Origin: CAKUFA01 sp963618735
Lineage (GTDB): Bacteria; Bacillota; Clostridia; Christensenellales; Aristaeellaceae
DNA: 64,000 nt
Assembly: GCA_963618735.1 (NCBI GenBank)
Contig: CAVEUM010000007.1
Span: 1-64,000, forward strand
Direction of reading: 5' to 3'
Position numbers and translations under genes: made by a program
Notes under the pieces: model-generated
Told to the model about the DNA's origin: nothing
The model's database searches: none
Seen by the model: the letters and a program-made list of their open reading frames with translations, nothing else
Part shown: positions 8,201 to 18,320 of the stretch, piece by piece
How the letters are laid out: every line of letters begins with the position of its first letter
How positions within the stretch are numbered: position 1 is the stretch's first letter

Positions 8201-9034
8201 GCCACCCCCGTATTCGACGGTGCCACCTACGATGAGATTCGTGAGTGCCTGAACAAGGCCGTGGATACCATGAGCAATCCCGAAGATCCTAACGATCCTC
8301 ATATGAGTGAATACCACTTCCATAACGGCCATCCTCTGCGCCTCAACTTGAACGAGGAAGACCGGAAGCTGTTTATCGATGGTAAGGTGCGCGTACGTGA
8401 TGGCCGCACCGGTAACTACTTCGAGAACCCTGTAACCGTGGGTATCATGTACTTCCTGAAGTTGCACCACCTGGTGGACGACAAGATGCATGCCCGCTCC
8501 ACGGGTCCCTACAGTCTGGTTACGCAGCAGCCTCTGGGCGGCAAGGCTCAGTTCGGCGGCCAGCGTTTCGGCGAAATGGAAGTTTGGGCACTGGAAGCTT
8601 ACGGCGCCGCCAATACCCTGCAGGAAATCCTGACGGTAAAGAGCGACGATACTGTGGGTCGTGTCAAGACCTACGAAGCCATCATCAAGGGTCAGAACAT
8701 TCCTGCCCCCGGTGTGCCTGAGAGCTTCAAGGTGCTGATTAAGGAACTGCAGGCTCTGTGCCTGGATATCAAGGTGCTGGACGCCAACCGTCAGGAGATT
8801 GAAATTCCTGAGCTGGATCCCGAAGACACCGTGATGCCCGAGAGCGCTGCTTCCACTGCCGAGGAAACCGAGCAGCCTGAGGTTGAGATGCCCACCATCG
8901 ATGAGGATGAAGACTCCAACGATGTGATGGATCGCGCCTTCACCGACACCACCTTCAACACGGGTGATGACGATGAGGATGCCTTCAACCTGGATGACCT
9001 GGGTGACCTCGACCTGGACGATCCCATGGAATAA
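5213..9034 (+). CDS. rpoB: RNA polymerase subunit beta
   Basis: The 1273-residue product is the beta subunit of RNA polymerase. The rifampicin-binding region near residues 480-530 reads FGSSQLSQFMDQPNPLAEL followed by THKRRLSALGPGG; the residues that usually mutate to resistance (Asp in FMDQ, His in THKRR, Ser in RLSAL) are the sensitive forms. KMAGRHGNKGVV near residue 945 is the conserved catalytic-side motif. It is longer than B. subtilis RpoB, mainly because of an acidic tail of about 70 residues rich in Asp and Glu. The ATG at 5213 follows AAGGGGTGAT; an internal ATG seven codons later (MGKLRKRMSF) is a weaker alternative. Confidence 0.98.
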   Translation: MVHEVQMGKLRKRMSFSRIDEVLDMPDLIEVQKDSYRRFLETDLREVLADVSPITDYNGNLVLEFVDYTLEEPKDSLEKCRERDKTYAAPLKVFVRLKNRETGEIKESDVFMGDFPLMTDHGTFIINGGERVIVSQLVRSPGVYFDCTLDKAGKPLYSSQIIPNRGAWLEYETDSNDVLWVRIDRARKLPLTVLLRALGYGTDAEIMELLGEDERLQATLAKGDNAKSREEGLIEIYKRQKPGEPASLDSATNLFNSLFYDPKRYDLMRVGRYKFNKKLSIATRINGHVIAEDIVNPQSGEVMVKKGDLIDLETARAVQNAGVNVVWVEVEGTVRKVIGNNFVDAAAYLPFDPKDAGILEMVHLPTLREIIASVEPDQLMEAVRENVASLVPKHILADDIVASVSYMLGLPYGIGFTDDIDHLGNRRVRSVGELLQNQIRIGMSRLDRVVRERMNTQDSVDMKPGDLINIRPVSAAIKEFFGSSQLSQFMDQPNPLAELTHKRRLSALGPGGLNRDRASFEVRDVHYSHYARICPIETPEGPNIGLIGSLASYARINEYGFIEAPYRKVDNGRVTDEIRYMTADEEDLYVVATANEPLNEDGTFRNPRVMVRDKADIIEVPAKRVNYIDVSPRQVVSVATAMVPFLENDDATRALMGSNMQRQAVPLLVPEAAVVATGMEYRAAHDSGVCILSKESGVVDKVSGDTVVIKDEFGERHTYHLTKFKGSNQGTCINQRPVVSAGQKIEKGDLLADGPSTEKGEIGLGRNALIGFMTWEGYNYEDAVLLSEKLVKEDVYTSIHIEEFESEARETKLGPEEITRDIPNISDDAIKDLDEGGIIRIGAEVKTGDILVGKVTPKGETELTAEERLLRAIFGEKAREVRDTSLRVPHGEGGIVVDVKIFTRENKDEVAPGVNTMVRVYLAQKRKISVGDKMAGRHGNKGVVSRILREEDMPFLPDGTPLQIVLNPLGVPSRMNLGQVLEVHLGLACRALGWHIATPVFDGATYDEIRECLNKAVDTMSNPEDPNDPHMSEYHFHNGHPLRLNLNEEDRKLFIDGKVRVRDGRTGNYFENPVTVGIMYFLKLHHLVDDKMHARSTGPYSLVTQQPLGGKAQFGGQRFGEMEVWALEAYGAANTLQEILTVKSDDTVGRVKTYEAIIKGQNIPAPGVPESFKVLIKELQALCLDIKVLDANRQEIEIPELDPEDTVMPESAASTAEETEQPEVEMPTIDEDEDSNDVMDRAFTDTTFNTGDDDEDAFNLDDLGDLDLDDPME

Positions 9035-9049
9035 GTGCTGATTGTGACT

Positions 9050-9087
9050 CTCCTGACCCTGCCTGAAACCATCGGGCAGGGCAGGAG
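9050..9087 (+). other. Hairpin between rpoB and rpoC
   Basis: CTCCT and CCCTGCC (9050-9063) pair with GGCAGGG and AGGAG (9075-9087) around a ten-base loop. There is no following U run, so this is not a standard terminator. It may be an mRNA processing or stability element in the rpoBC transcript. Confidence 0.5.
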
Positions 9088-9128
9088 TTGATGGATATCG
9101 AACGGTATCGAAGGGAGTGTGGACCCTT

Positions 9129-12699
<3,571 letters not shown>

Positions 12700-12711
12700 T
12701 TTCACAAAGCA

Positions 12712-12747
12712 AACGGGAGGCAGCCATTGGGTTGCTTCCCGTTTTTC
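12712..12747 (+). terminator. rpoBC terminator
   Basis: AACGGGA (12712-12718) pairs with TCCCGTT (12737-12743), extended inward by GCAGCC and GGGTTGC, followed by a run of T residues. It begins 13 bases after the rpoC stop codon. Confidence 0.9.
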
Positions 12748-12760
12748 TATTCTGTTTTTC

Positions 12761-12798
12761 TATGAAAGAAAGGAGAGCTTCCACCGCGGAGGCTCTCC
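12761..12798 (-). terminator. Terminator of the coiled-coil gene
   Basis: GGAGAGCTTCC (12772-12782) is complementary to GGAGGCTCTCC (12788-12798) apart from one mismatch. On the minus strand the stem is followed by TTTCTTT. It lies 22 bases beyond the stop codon of the minus-strand gene at 12821. Confidence 0.85.
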
Positions 12799-12820
12799 TT
12801 CTTCCGAATTCATACTTCTA

Positions 12821-14551
12821 TCACTTGTACACGCTGATGCGATTGGATATTTCTGAAAAGCTGTTTTTCATGCCGCGGACGTCGCTGCCTGTGCTGGCCA
12901 GGGTGAAGGTATATCGGGCATCCTGCCTGAAAACGAGCTTGTAGTGATTGTTCGACCGACGCGTCACCTCAAAGCCCAGCGCCTGCAAATCGGAAATATC
13001 GCTTTCGGTGATATTCTTATTTCTGAACAGAACTGCTTTCAGCCGCTCAAAAATTTTCTTACCTTCACCGGTGATCTCGTTCAACGCCAGAATACCATCA
13101 AGGAGTTCATCCGACCGTGAACCTTCCGTGCAATAAGAGCGCTTTGCCTCTTTCAATATGGAAATGATCAGGTCGCGCTGCTCGTCCGCATAATATTCAT
13201 CCACCTCGGGAATGCTGATGACAACACCATCCCCCGCTCGCGACGCAAGCTGCGCATTTCTTGCCTCCAGGGCAGCGTATTCTCCCTCTTTCTTCTGCAA
13301 TTCACATCGGAGCTGTTCGCACTGATCCGCAAGCTCTTTCTTTTCGACATCGTAGAGCTTCATCAGTTCTTCCGTTTCCCGATAGATTTCTTCGACCTTC
13401 TTTTCGTTTTTCACCTGGTCATCTGACCGAAGAACCTGAATCTTGGCTTTAATGCGCTCCTCGATTTCCATTCTTCTGGCAGAGGATTCAAACATCACGC
13501 TGCCGAAGGTCACAGCCTTGTGCTTGGAATATCGATGGGCATCCTCAATAACCCGATTGCGCTGGGCTTCGCGAACGCCCACTGCAGACTGCGAATCGTA
13601 ACTGATAATGCGGCAGTTACCGCCAAAGCGGGCAGGCTCCATCCACACCATGTCGCCAGGCTGAAGGTTGGGCTTGCCGATTTTCTTCTTGAAATCAGCA
13701 AATCGCTTTTCCGTCACCACATACACCCGACCATAGCCGAAGGTATGGTAGGCCATGTAGTCCGCATCATAGGGCATCACCGCATCCCCGAACTCCAGTG
13801 TTTCAGGAACGAGGTCTATCTGACTCAACCGTGCCATAAAGGAACCCGGCTGCCCGGTGAGGCCAAGGTTCTTATCCAGTTTTTCAACGATTTCCTGCAC
13901 ATTGCGCTGCTCGGACGCGTACGTGAGCAGCATGCAGGGCATGAAATTGTCCATGCTGTCCCGCAGGGCAAGGAAGCGCTTCATGGACTCTGAGCTGTTG
14001 ATGATATGTGCCTTGTTATACTTGAGCAGCTCAACCTGGCGAATGCGCAGCTTGCTTGTTTCAAACAGATTGCGCAAAAATCCGGGACGATACGCCTGCG
14101 GAACCTCTTCCTTCACGTCAAGGGGATCCAGCACATCGATGCGGATGCCGCATTCGACTTCATCGCCGCGGCAATGCAGGCCAATCTCCGTCACAAAAGA
14201 TCGGCCGATGACCGCCTTCTTTTCATCACGCTCCACATCGGGTTCCTTGATCCGTGCGGCCCAAATGCCATGATCCAGCATCGATGTGATGTCCAGATTG
14301 AATCCCCCGCTGAAGTGATAGGAGCAGAGCTGATCGCCCGTTACCTTCATGAAATCCTTCGCAGGCGGAGCCATCAATTCTTCCGGGATCGACACGCCGC
14401 CAATTTTCGCGCGAAGCCATTCCAGCACCGTAAGCGCTATGTAGGTCATGCATCGCTCGGTGCTTTGGCCGTCGTACTTCATGGTCGCATAAAACTGATA
14501 CCCGGGATAGGTTCTCGTCTGCAAAAGACTGAGGAGCTTGAAACCTGCCAT
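12821..14551 (-). CDS. Uncharacterised coiled-coil protein with HicA-like C-terminal segment
   Basis: I do not recognise the family of this 576-residue protein. The first ~370 residues look globular and soluble, with no signal peptide or membrane span. Residues about 370-450 are rich in Glu, Lys, Arg and Leu in heptad-like spacing (EEIYRETEELMKLYDVEKKE and onward), indicating a coiled coil. The last ~65 residues read LGFEVTRRSNNHYKLVF, then YTFTLASTGSDVRGM and a terminal helix; this resembles the small HicA/dsRBD-like fold, including a histidine where HicA has its catalytic one. A role in nucleic-acid binding or defence is conceivable but unproven. It stands alone with its own terminator and an AACAGGAG ribosome binding site; base composition seems less GC-rich than rpoBC. 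Confidence 0.75.
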   Translation of the reverse strand: MAGFKLLSLLQTRTYPGYQFYATMKYDGQSTERCMTYIALTVLEWLRAKIGGVSIPEELMAPPAKDFMKVTGDQLCSYHFSGGFNLDITSMLDHGIWAARIKEPDVERDEKKAVIGRSFVTEIGLHCRGDEVECGIRIDVLDPLDVKEEVPQAYRPGFLRNLFETSKLRIRQVELLKYNKAHIINSSESMKRFLALRDSMDNFMPCMLLTYASEQRNVQEIVEKLDKNLGLTGQPGSFMARLSQIDLVPETLEFGDAVMPYDADYMAYHTFGYGRVYVVTEKRFADFKKKIGKPNLQPGDMVWMEPARFGGNCRIISYDSQSAVGVREAQRNRVIEDAHRYSKHKAVTFGSVMFESSARRMEIEERIKAKIQVLRSDDQVKNEKKVEEIYRETEELMKLYDVEKKELADQCEQLRCELQKKEGEYAALEARNAQLASRAGDGVVISIPEVDEYYADEQRDLIISILKEAKRSYCTEGSRSDELLDGILALNEITGEGKKIFERLKAVLFRNKNITESDISDLQALGFEVTRRSNNHYKLVFRQDARYTFTLASTGSDVRGMKNSFSEISNRISVYK

Positions 14552-14684
14552 AAGCCTTTTCTCCTGTTCAATGTTGTGAGTTTATCACAGACGCTCTCTG
14601 TACTGTAACGCCATCATTGTTCATGACTATTTTACCATTTTCCGCATCATCCGTAAAGCATCTGGATAGCTTCCATCTTTTTAG

Positions 14685-14698
14685 TGTTTAACTAAACA
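14685..14698. promoter_or_regulatory. Operator-like palindrome 1 (TGTTTAACTAAACA)
   Basis: A 14-base inverted repeat about 150 bases upstream of the promoter. Its TTTA/TAAA arms recur at 14805-14813 (TTTAGTAAA) and, imperfectly, at 14860-14868 (TCTACTAAA), the last inside the promoter spacer, a typical place for a repressor site. Confidence 0.4.
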
Positions 14699-14849
14699 TT
14701 TTTTGTAACGTTTTGTTATCCCGGTGAAAAATTTTTATCTGCCATAAAAACCCGCAACACGCCGTTTCTTTTGATTTAACGTGCAATTTGTGGGTATCTC
14801 AACGTTTAGTAAATGTGCCTCAAATGGACAAATTTATGTCGGTATACCC

Positions 14850-14878
14850 TTGACAATATTCTACTAAATCGATATAAT
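14850..14878 (+). promoter_or_regulatory. Sigma-A promoter of the sugar ABC locus
   Basis: TTGACA (14850-14855) and TATAAT (14873-14878) match consensus exactly with a 17-base spacer. A promoter this strong driving a binding-protein gene is normally held down by a repressor, which agrees with the palindromes around it. Confidence 0.88.
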
Positions 14879-14890
14879 GAACTTAACGAT

Positions 14891-14913
14891 GTACGGTTTG
14901 GTGGAAATCGTAC
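14891..14913. promoter_or_regulatory. Inverted repeat just after the transcription start
   Basis: GTACGGTTT (14891-14899) faces AAATCGTAC (14905-14913) across GGTGG; eight of nine positions pair. It lies about 13 bases past the -10 box, where a repressor would block elongation, and could also form a hairpin in the leader. Confidence 0.5.
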
Positions 14914-14937
14914 CAAATAAAGAGGAGGATTCAATCC

Positions 14938-16308
14938 ATGAAAAAGATTCTCTCCATGATCATGGCAATTGCTATTCTGGCAACCATGACCATCATGCCC
15001 GCCTTCGCTGAAGACGAGAAGGCCGCTGGCTGGAACAACGTGAATGCTGAAGGTTATACCTTCCAGGATTACTCCGGCAAGACCCTGACCTTTATGTGGT
15101 GGGGCTCCGATACCCGCGCAAAGCTGACGACTCAGGTCATCGAGCTCTACGAAGAAAAGACCGGCATCAAGATCGACTATCAGTGGTATGACGGCACCAC
15201 CTACTGGACCCAGTTCCAGGCCATGATGGCTGCCGGCACCCTGCCCGATGTGTTCCAGATGGGCAACAACTGGGCAACCTACTATGATACCATTCAGCCC
15301 CTGAATGAGTACATCGAGAGCGGTCTGATCGACACCACCAACATCAGCGCTGCTATGCTGGCTACCACCACCAACCAGGCTAACGGCGATGTCACCGGTA
15401 TCTCCAATGGTACCAACGCTCGCTGCTTCGCTTACAACCCCGCTATCTTCGACGAGTGCGGCGTTGCTTATCCCACCGACACCTGGACTTGGGATGACTT
15501 CGCAGCTGCTGCCCGCACCATCACTGAGAAGACCGGCAACCCTGCCATCACCACCCTGGAGTATCAGACCCTGATCTACTCCTATGTGTCTCAGTACACC
15601 GAGGGCGCTAACTTCTACGCCATGGACGGTTCTGACTTCGACTTCGGCGGCGACACCACCTCCATCGCCAAGATCATGGATCTGCTGGTGACCCTGATGA
15701 AGGAAGGCGTCATTGGTGACTACGGCATCCAGAACGAAATCGGCACCAACATCGAAGCTGACTGGATCGCTACCGGCGACGCTGCCATGATCATGCTGTC
15801 CTCCAACCAGTTCCAGGCTCTGAGCAACGTGGCTGCAGAAAACGGCATCTCCCTGAAGCTGGCCACCCTGCCTCGTGTAAGCTCCGACGGCCCCAGCGGC
15901 ATGCTGGTTCGTTCTTCTCAGCAGCTGAGCATCTATGCTAACTCTGAGCAGAAGGAAATCGCTGCTGACTTCATCAACTTCTTCGAGAACAGCGTTGAAG
16001 CCAACGAGATCCTGAAGTGCGAGCGCGGCGTTTCCATCAACTCCGAAGTGCTGAACACCCTGATCGCTGACAACCCCGATGACAGCGTGAACAACGAGAT
16101 CTACTCCATGATCAACCTGATCGGCTCCTTCCCGGATGCTGCTAACAACAGCCCCGCTGAGCCTACCGCTAACGAGGAAATCACCAACGTGCTGAAGCAG
16201 ACTTATGTGCAGGGCCTGTACTATGGCAACTTTGCCTCCGCACAGGAAGCTGCTGATGCCTTCTGGGCAGAAGCTCAGGAAATCTGGGCCAAGTACGCGG
16301 CACAGTAA
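14938..16308 (+). CDS. Sugar ABC transporter extracellular binding protein
   Basis: This 456-residue protein belongs to the family 1 (MalE/UgpB-like) solute-binding proteins of CUT1 sugar importers. Residues 1-24 form a signal peptide ending MPAFA before EDEK. There is no lipobox cysteine, which is unusual for a cell-attached binding protein of a monoderm. The mature part has the expected LTFMWWGSDTRAKLTTQVIE start and PDVFQMGNNW segment. It follows AGAGGAGG and is followed by a strong hairpin before the two permease genes, which would favour excess binding protein. The sugar is unknown; downstream enzymes suggest an oligosaccharide with L-fucose, L-galactose or apiose-like residues. Confidence 0.93.
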   Translation: MKKILSMIMAIAILATMTIMPAFAEDEKAAGWNNVNAEGYTFQDYSGKTLTFMWWGSDTRAKLTTQVIELYEEKTGIKIDYQWYDGTTYWTQFQAMMAAGTLPDVFQMGNNWATYYDTIQPLNEYIESGLIDTTNISAAMLATTTNQANGDVTGISNGTNARCFAYNPAIFDECGVAYPTDTWTWDDFAAAARTITEKTGNPAITTLEYQTLIYSYVSQYTEGANFYAMDGSDFDFGGDTTSIAKIMDLLVTLMKEGVIGDYGIQNEIGTNIEADWIATGDAAMIMLSSNQFQALSNVAAENGISLKLATLPRVSSDGPSGMLVRSSQQLSIYANSEQKEIAADFINFFENSVEANEILKCERGVSINSEVLNTLIADNPDDSVNNEIYSMINLIGSFPDAANNSPAEPTANEEITNVLKQTYVQGLYYGNFASAQEAADAFWAEAQEIWAKYAAQ

Positions 16309-16326
16309 TCGCCTTTAGGTAACTCA

Positions 16327-16360
16327 AGCGCCCTGAGGGTACTCTTCAGGGCGCTCTTTT
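16327..16360 (+). terminator. Attenuator between binding protein and permease genes
   Basis: AGCGCCCTGA (16327-16336) pairs perfectly with TCAGGGCGCT (16346-16355) and is followed by CTTTTAA. With a short T run it probably terminates only part of the transcripts, giving more binding protein than permease. Confidence 0.75.
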
Positions 16361-16371
16361 AAGGAAATGAC

Positions 16372-16402
16372 CTCTCCGCATGGGGTTGCTTCATGCGGAG
16401 AG
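16372..16402 (+). other. Second strong hairpin upstream of the first permease
   Basis: CTCTCCGCATG (16372-16382) pairs perfectly over 11 bases with CATGCGGAGAG (16392-16402). No T run follows. It may protect mRNA ends or slow RNA polymerase together with the hairpin just upstream. Confidence 0.6.
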
Positions 16403-16479
16403 TCCTTTCCCCCACACTTCACATTTCCGTCTTTCGAGTTTCTCACCCTTCCGGTATTCCTGACAAGGAGATGATCGCT

Positions 16480-17397
16480 GTGCAAAAGACTGCTTCCCTG
16501 CCGAAGAAACATAAGGAGAAGTTTCTGTACCGTGACAACACGGTCGGATACATTTTCGCCGCTCCTTTCATCATCAGCTTCTGTCTGCTGACCATGGTTC
16601 CCATGGCACTGAGCCTGTACTACTCTTTCTGCTCGTATAAAATCGGTTCCAGCCCTGAGTGGCTTGGACTGCAAAACTATATTAATCTGTTCACCAATGA
16701 TAACAACTTTATTAACTCCCTGTTGGTCACCTGCCAGTACGTTATCATCGGCGTGCCGCTGAAGCTGGTCTTCGCCCTGCTGATTGCTGTGCTGCTGACC
16801 AAGGACACCAAAGTGCAGGGCTTCTACCGCGCCGTGTACTACATTCCGTCCCTGATCGGCGGCTCTGTGGCTGTGGCTCTGGTGTGGAAGCAGCTGTTCG
16901 GCAGCCGCGGCCCCATCATCACCGCCCTGAAGGCAATGGGTGCTCCCGCTTCCTTCTCCTTCTTTGGTGACACCAGCTGGGCCTTCGTTCCCCTGGTGCT
17001 GTGCAACGCCTGGCAGTTCGGCTCTTCCATGCTGATCTTCGCCTCTGGCCTGAAGCAGATCCCCAAGGACTACTACGAAGCCGCTGAAATCGACGGTGCA
17101 GGCGTGTTCAAGCGTTTCTTCTCCATCACCCTGCCCTGCCTGAGCCCCATCATTCTGTTCAACCTGATCATGCAGCTGATTTCCGGCTTCATGACCTTCA
17201 CCCAGGCGCAGGTTATCACCAACGGCGGTCCTAACTACGCCACCAACTACATCGCCCTGAACATCTTCACCGAAGGCTTCACCTACTCCCGCATGGGCTA
17301 CGCCTGCGCACAGAGCTGGGTCATGCTGCTGATCATGGCCGCGGTGACGGGCATCATCTTCAAGACGTCCTCCCATTGGACCTATTATGAAAACTAA
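16480..17397 (+). CDS. Sugar ABC transporter permease, MalF type
   Basis: The product of about 305 residues is a six-span inner-membrane permease of the CUT1 family. The EAA loop (YYEAAEIDGAGVFKRFFSIT, near residue 210) that docks with the ATPase is clear. The GTG at 16480 was chosen because AAGGAG lies nine bases upstream; an ATG at 16471 directly abuts that site and earlier starts cover the hairpin. It pairs with the next gene as a heterodimer. No ATPase gene is present in this locus, so a shared MsmX-type ATPase encoded elsewhere is likely. Confidence 0.92.
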   Translation: MQKTASLPKKHKEKFLYRDNTVGYIFAAPFIISFCLLTMVPMALSLYYSFCSYKIGSSPEWLGLQNYINLFTNDNNFINSLLVTCQYVIIGVPLKLVFALLIAVLLTKDTKVQGFYRAVYYIPSLIGGSVAVALVWKQLFGSRGPIITALKAMGAPASFSFFGDTSWAFVPLVLCNAWQFGSSMLIFASGLKQIPKDYYEAAEIDGAGVFKRFFSITLPCLSPIILFNLIMQLISGFMTFTQAQVITNGGPNYATNYIALNIFTEGFTYSRMGYACAQSWVMLLIMAAVTGIIFKTSSHWTYYEN

Positions 17398-17411
17398 GGA
17401 GGGATGACAAA

Positions 17412-18251
17412 ATGAGAACGAGAAGAATCGTTAAGGATGTCATTTATCACATTTTCGTCATCGCCTTTGGCCTTGTCATGATCTACCCCGTGGTGTGGAT
17501 GATCCTCTCCTCCTTCAAGGTGAAGAGTGAGATTCTGGGCGCCAACGCCACCTTCTGGCCGAAACAGTGGATCCTGACCAACTACCCCGATGGCTGGTAC
17601 GGTGCCGGCAACCTGACCTTCGGCACCTTCTTCAAGAACTCCATCATCGTGTCCGTGTTCGGCATGATCGGCACGGTGATCTCCTCCGCCATGGTGGCTT
17701 ACGCACTGGGTCGTGTGAACTTCAAGGGCCGCAAGTTCTGGTTCACCGCCATGATCATGACCATGCTGCTGCCTGGCCAGGTGCTGATGATTCCTCAGTA
17801 CATCATCTGGAACAGCGTCGGCGCTGTGGGCACCTTCATCCCGCTGCTGCTGCCCCGCTTCCTGGGCTGGCCCTTCTTCATCTACATGATGATGCAGTTC
17901 GTCCGCGGATTGCCGAAGGAGCTGGACGAGGCCGCCATGATCGATGGCTGCAACAAGTACTCCATCTTCACCCGCATTATCGTTCCGCTGATGGGACCTT
18001 CCATCATCACCACCGTGGTCATTTCCTTCTACTGGATTTGGGATGACTACATGGGCCCCCTGCTCTACCTGACCAAGCCCGAATTGAAGACCGTTTCTCT
18101 GGCCATCAAGGGCTTCGCCGATTCTCAGGGCACCAACTTTGGACCCATGTTCGCCATGTCCACCCTGTCGCTGATTCCCGTGTTCCTGCTGTTCCTGTTC
18201 TTCAACAGATACCTGATGGACGGCGTGACTGCTGGCAGTGTGAAGGGCTAA
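17412..18251 (+). CDS. Sugar ABC transporter permease, MalG type
   Basis: This 279-residue membrane protein is the second CUT1 permease. It has six predicted spans and the EAA loop LDEAAMIDGCNKYSIFTRII near residue 175. It begins 15 bases after the first permease with GGAGG upstream and ends before a terminator-like hairpin. It should form the transport channel with the MalF-type protein. Confidence 0.93.
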   Translation: MRTRRIVKDVIYHIFVIAFGLVMIYPVVWMILSSFKVKSEILGANATFWPKQWILTNYPDGWYGAGNLTFGTFFKNSIIVSVFGMIGTVISSAMVAYALGRVNFKGRKFWFTAMIMTMLLPGQVLMIPQYIIWNSVGAVGTFIPLLLPRFLGWPFFIYMMMQFVRGLPKELDEAAMIDGCNKYSIFTRIIVPLMGPSIITTVVISFYWIWDDYMGPLLYLTKPELKTVSLAIKGFADSQGTNFGPMFAMSTLSLIPVFLLFLFFNRYLMDGVTAGSVKG

Positions 18252-18274
18252 TCCATTCACAAAAAACACTCTAT

Positions 18275-18310
18275 GGGGAGCCGGTCGTTATGCGCCGTGC
18301 TCCCCTTTTT
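18275..18310 (+). terminator. Terminator or attenuator between permease and GH95 gene
   Basis: GGGGAGC (18275-18281) pairs with GCTCCCC (18299-18305), followed by TTTTT. It overlaps the 5' side of the GH95 leader, so readthrough may set the ratio of enzymes to transporter. Confidence 0.8.
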
Positions 18311-18320
18311 CGGAGGTATT

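Larger units (their letters stand above)
14552..14937. promoter_or_regulatory. Control region of the carbohydrate locus (386 bases)
   Basis: This divergent intergenic stretch contains no gene. It is AT-rich and holds a near-consensus promoter, three TTTA-n-TAAA-like elements (14685-14698, 14805-14813, 14860-14868) and a long inverted repeat at 14891-14913 before the start of the binding-protein gene. No regulator gene is next to it in the window. Confidence 0.6.

Noticed and set aside
9117..9128. GTG at 9117 as rpoC start
   Set aside because: It overlaps the only ribosome binding site; the TTG at 9129 gives the conserved MFEL start at correct spacing.
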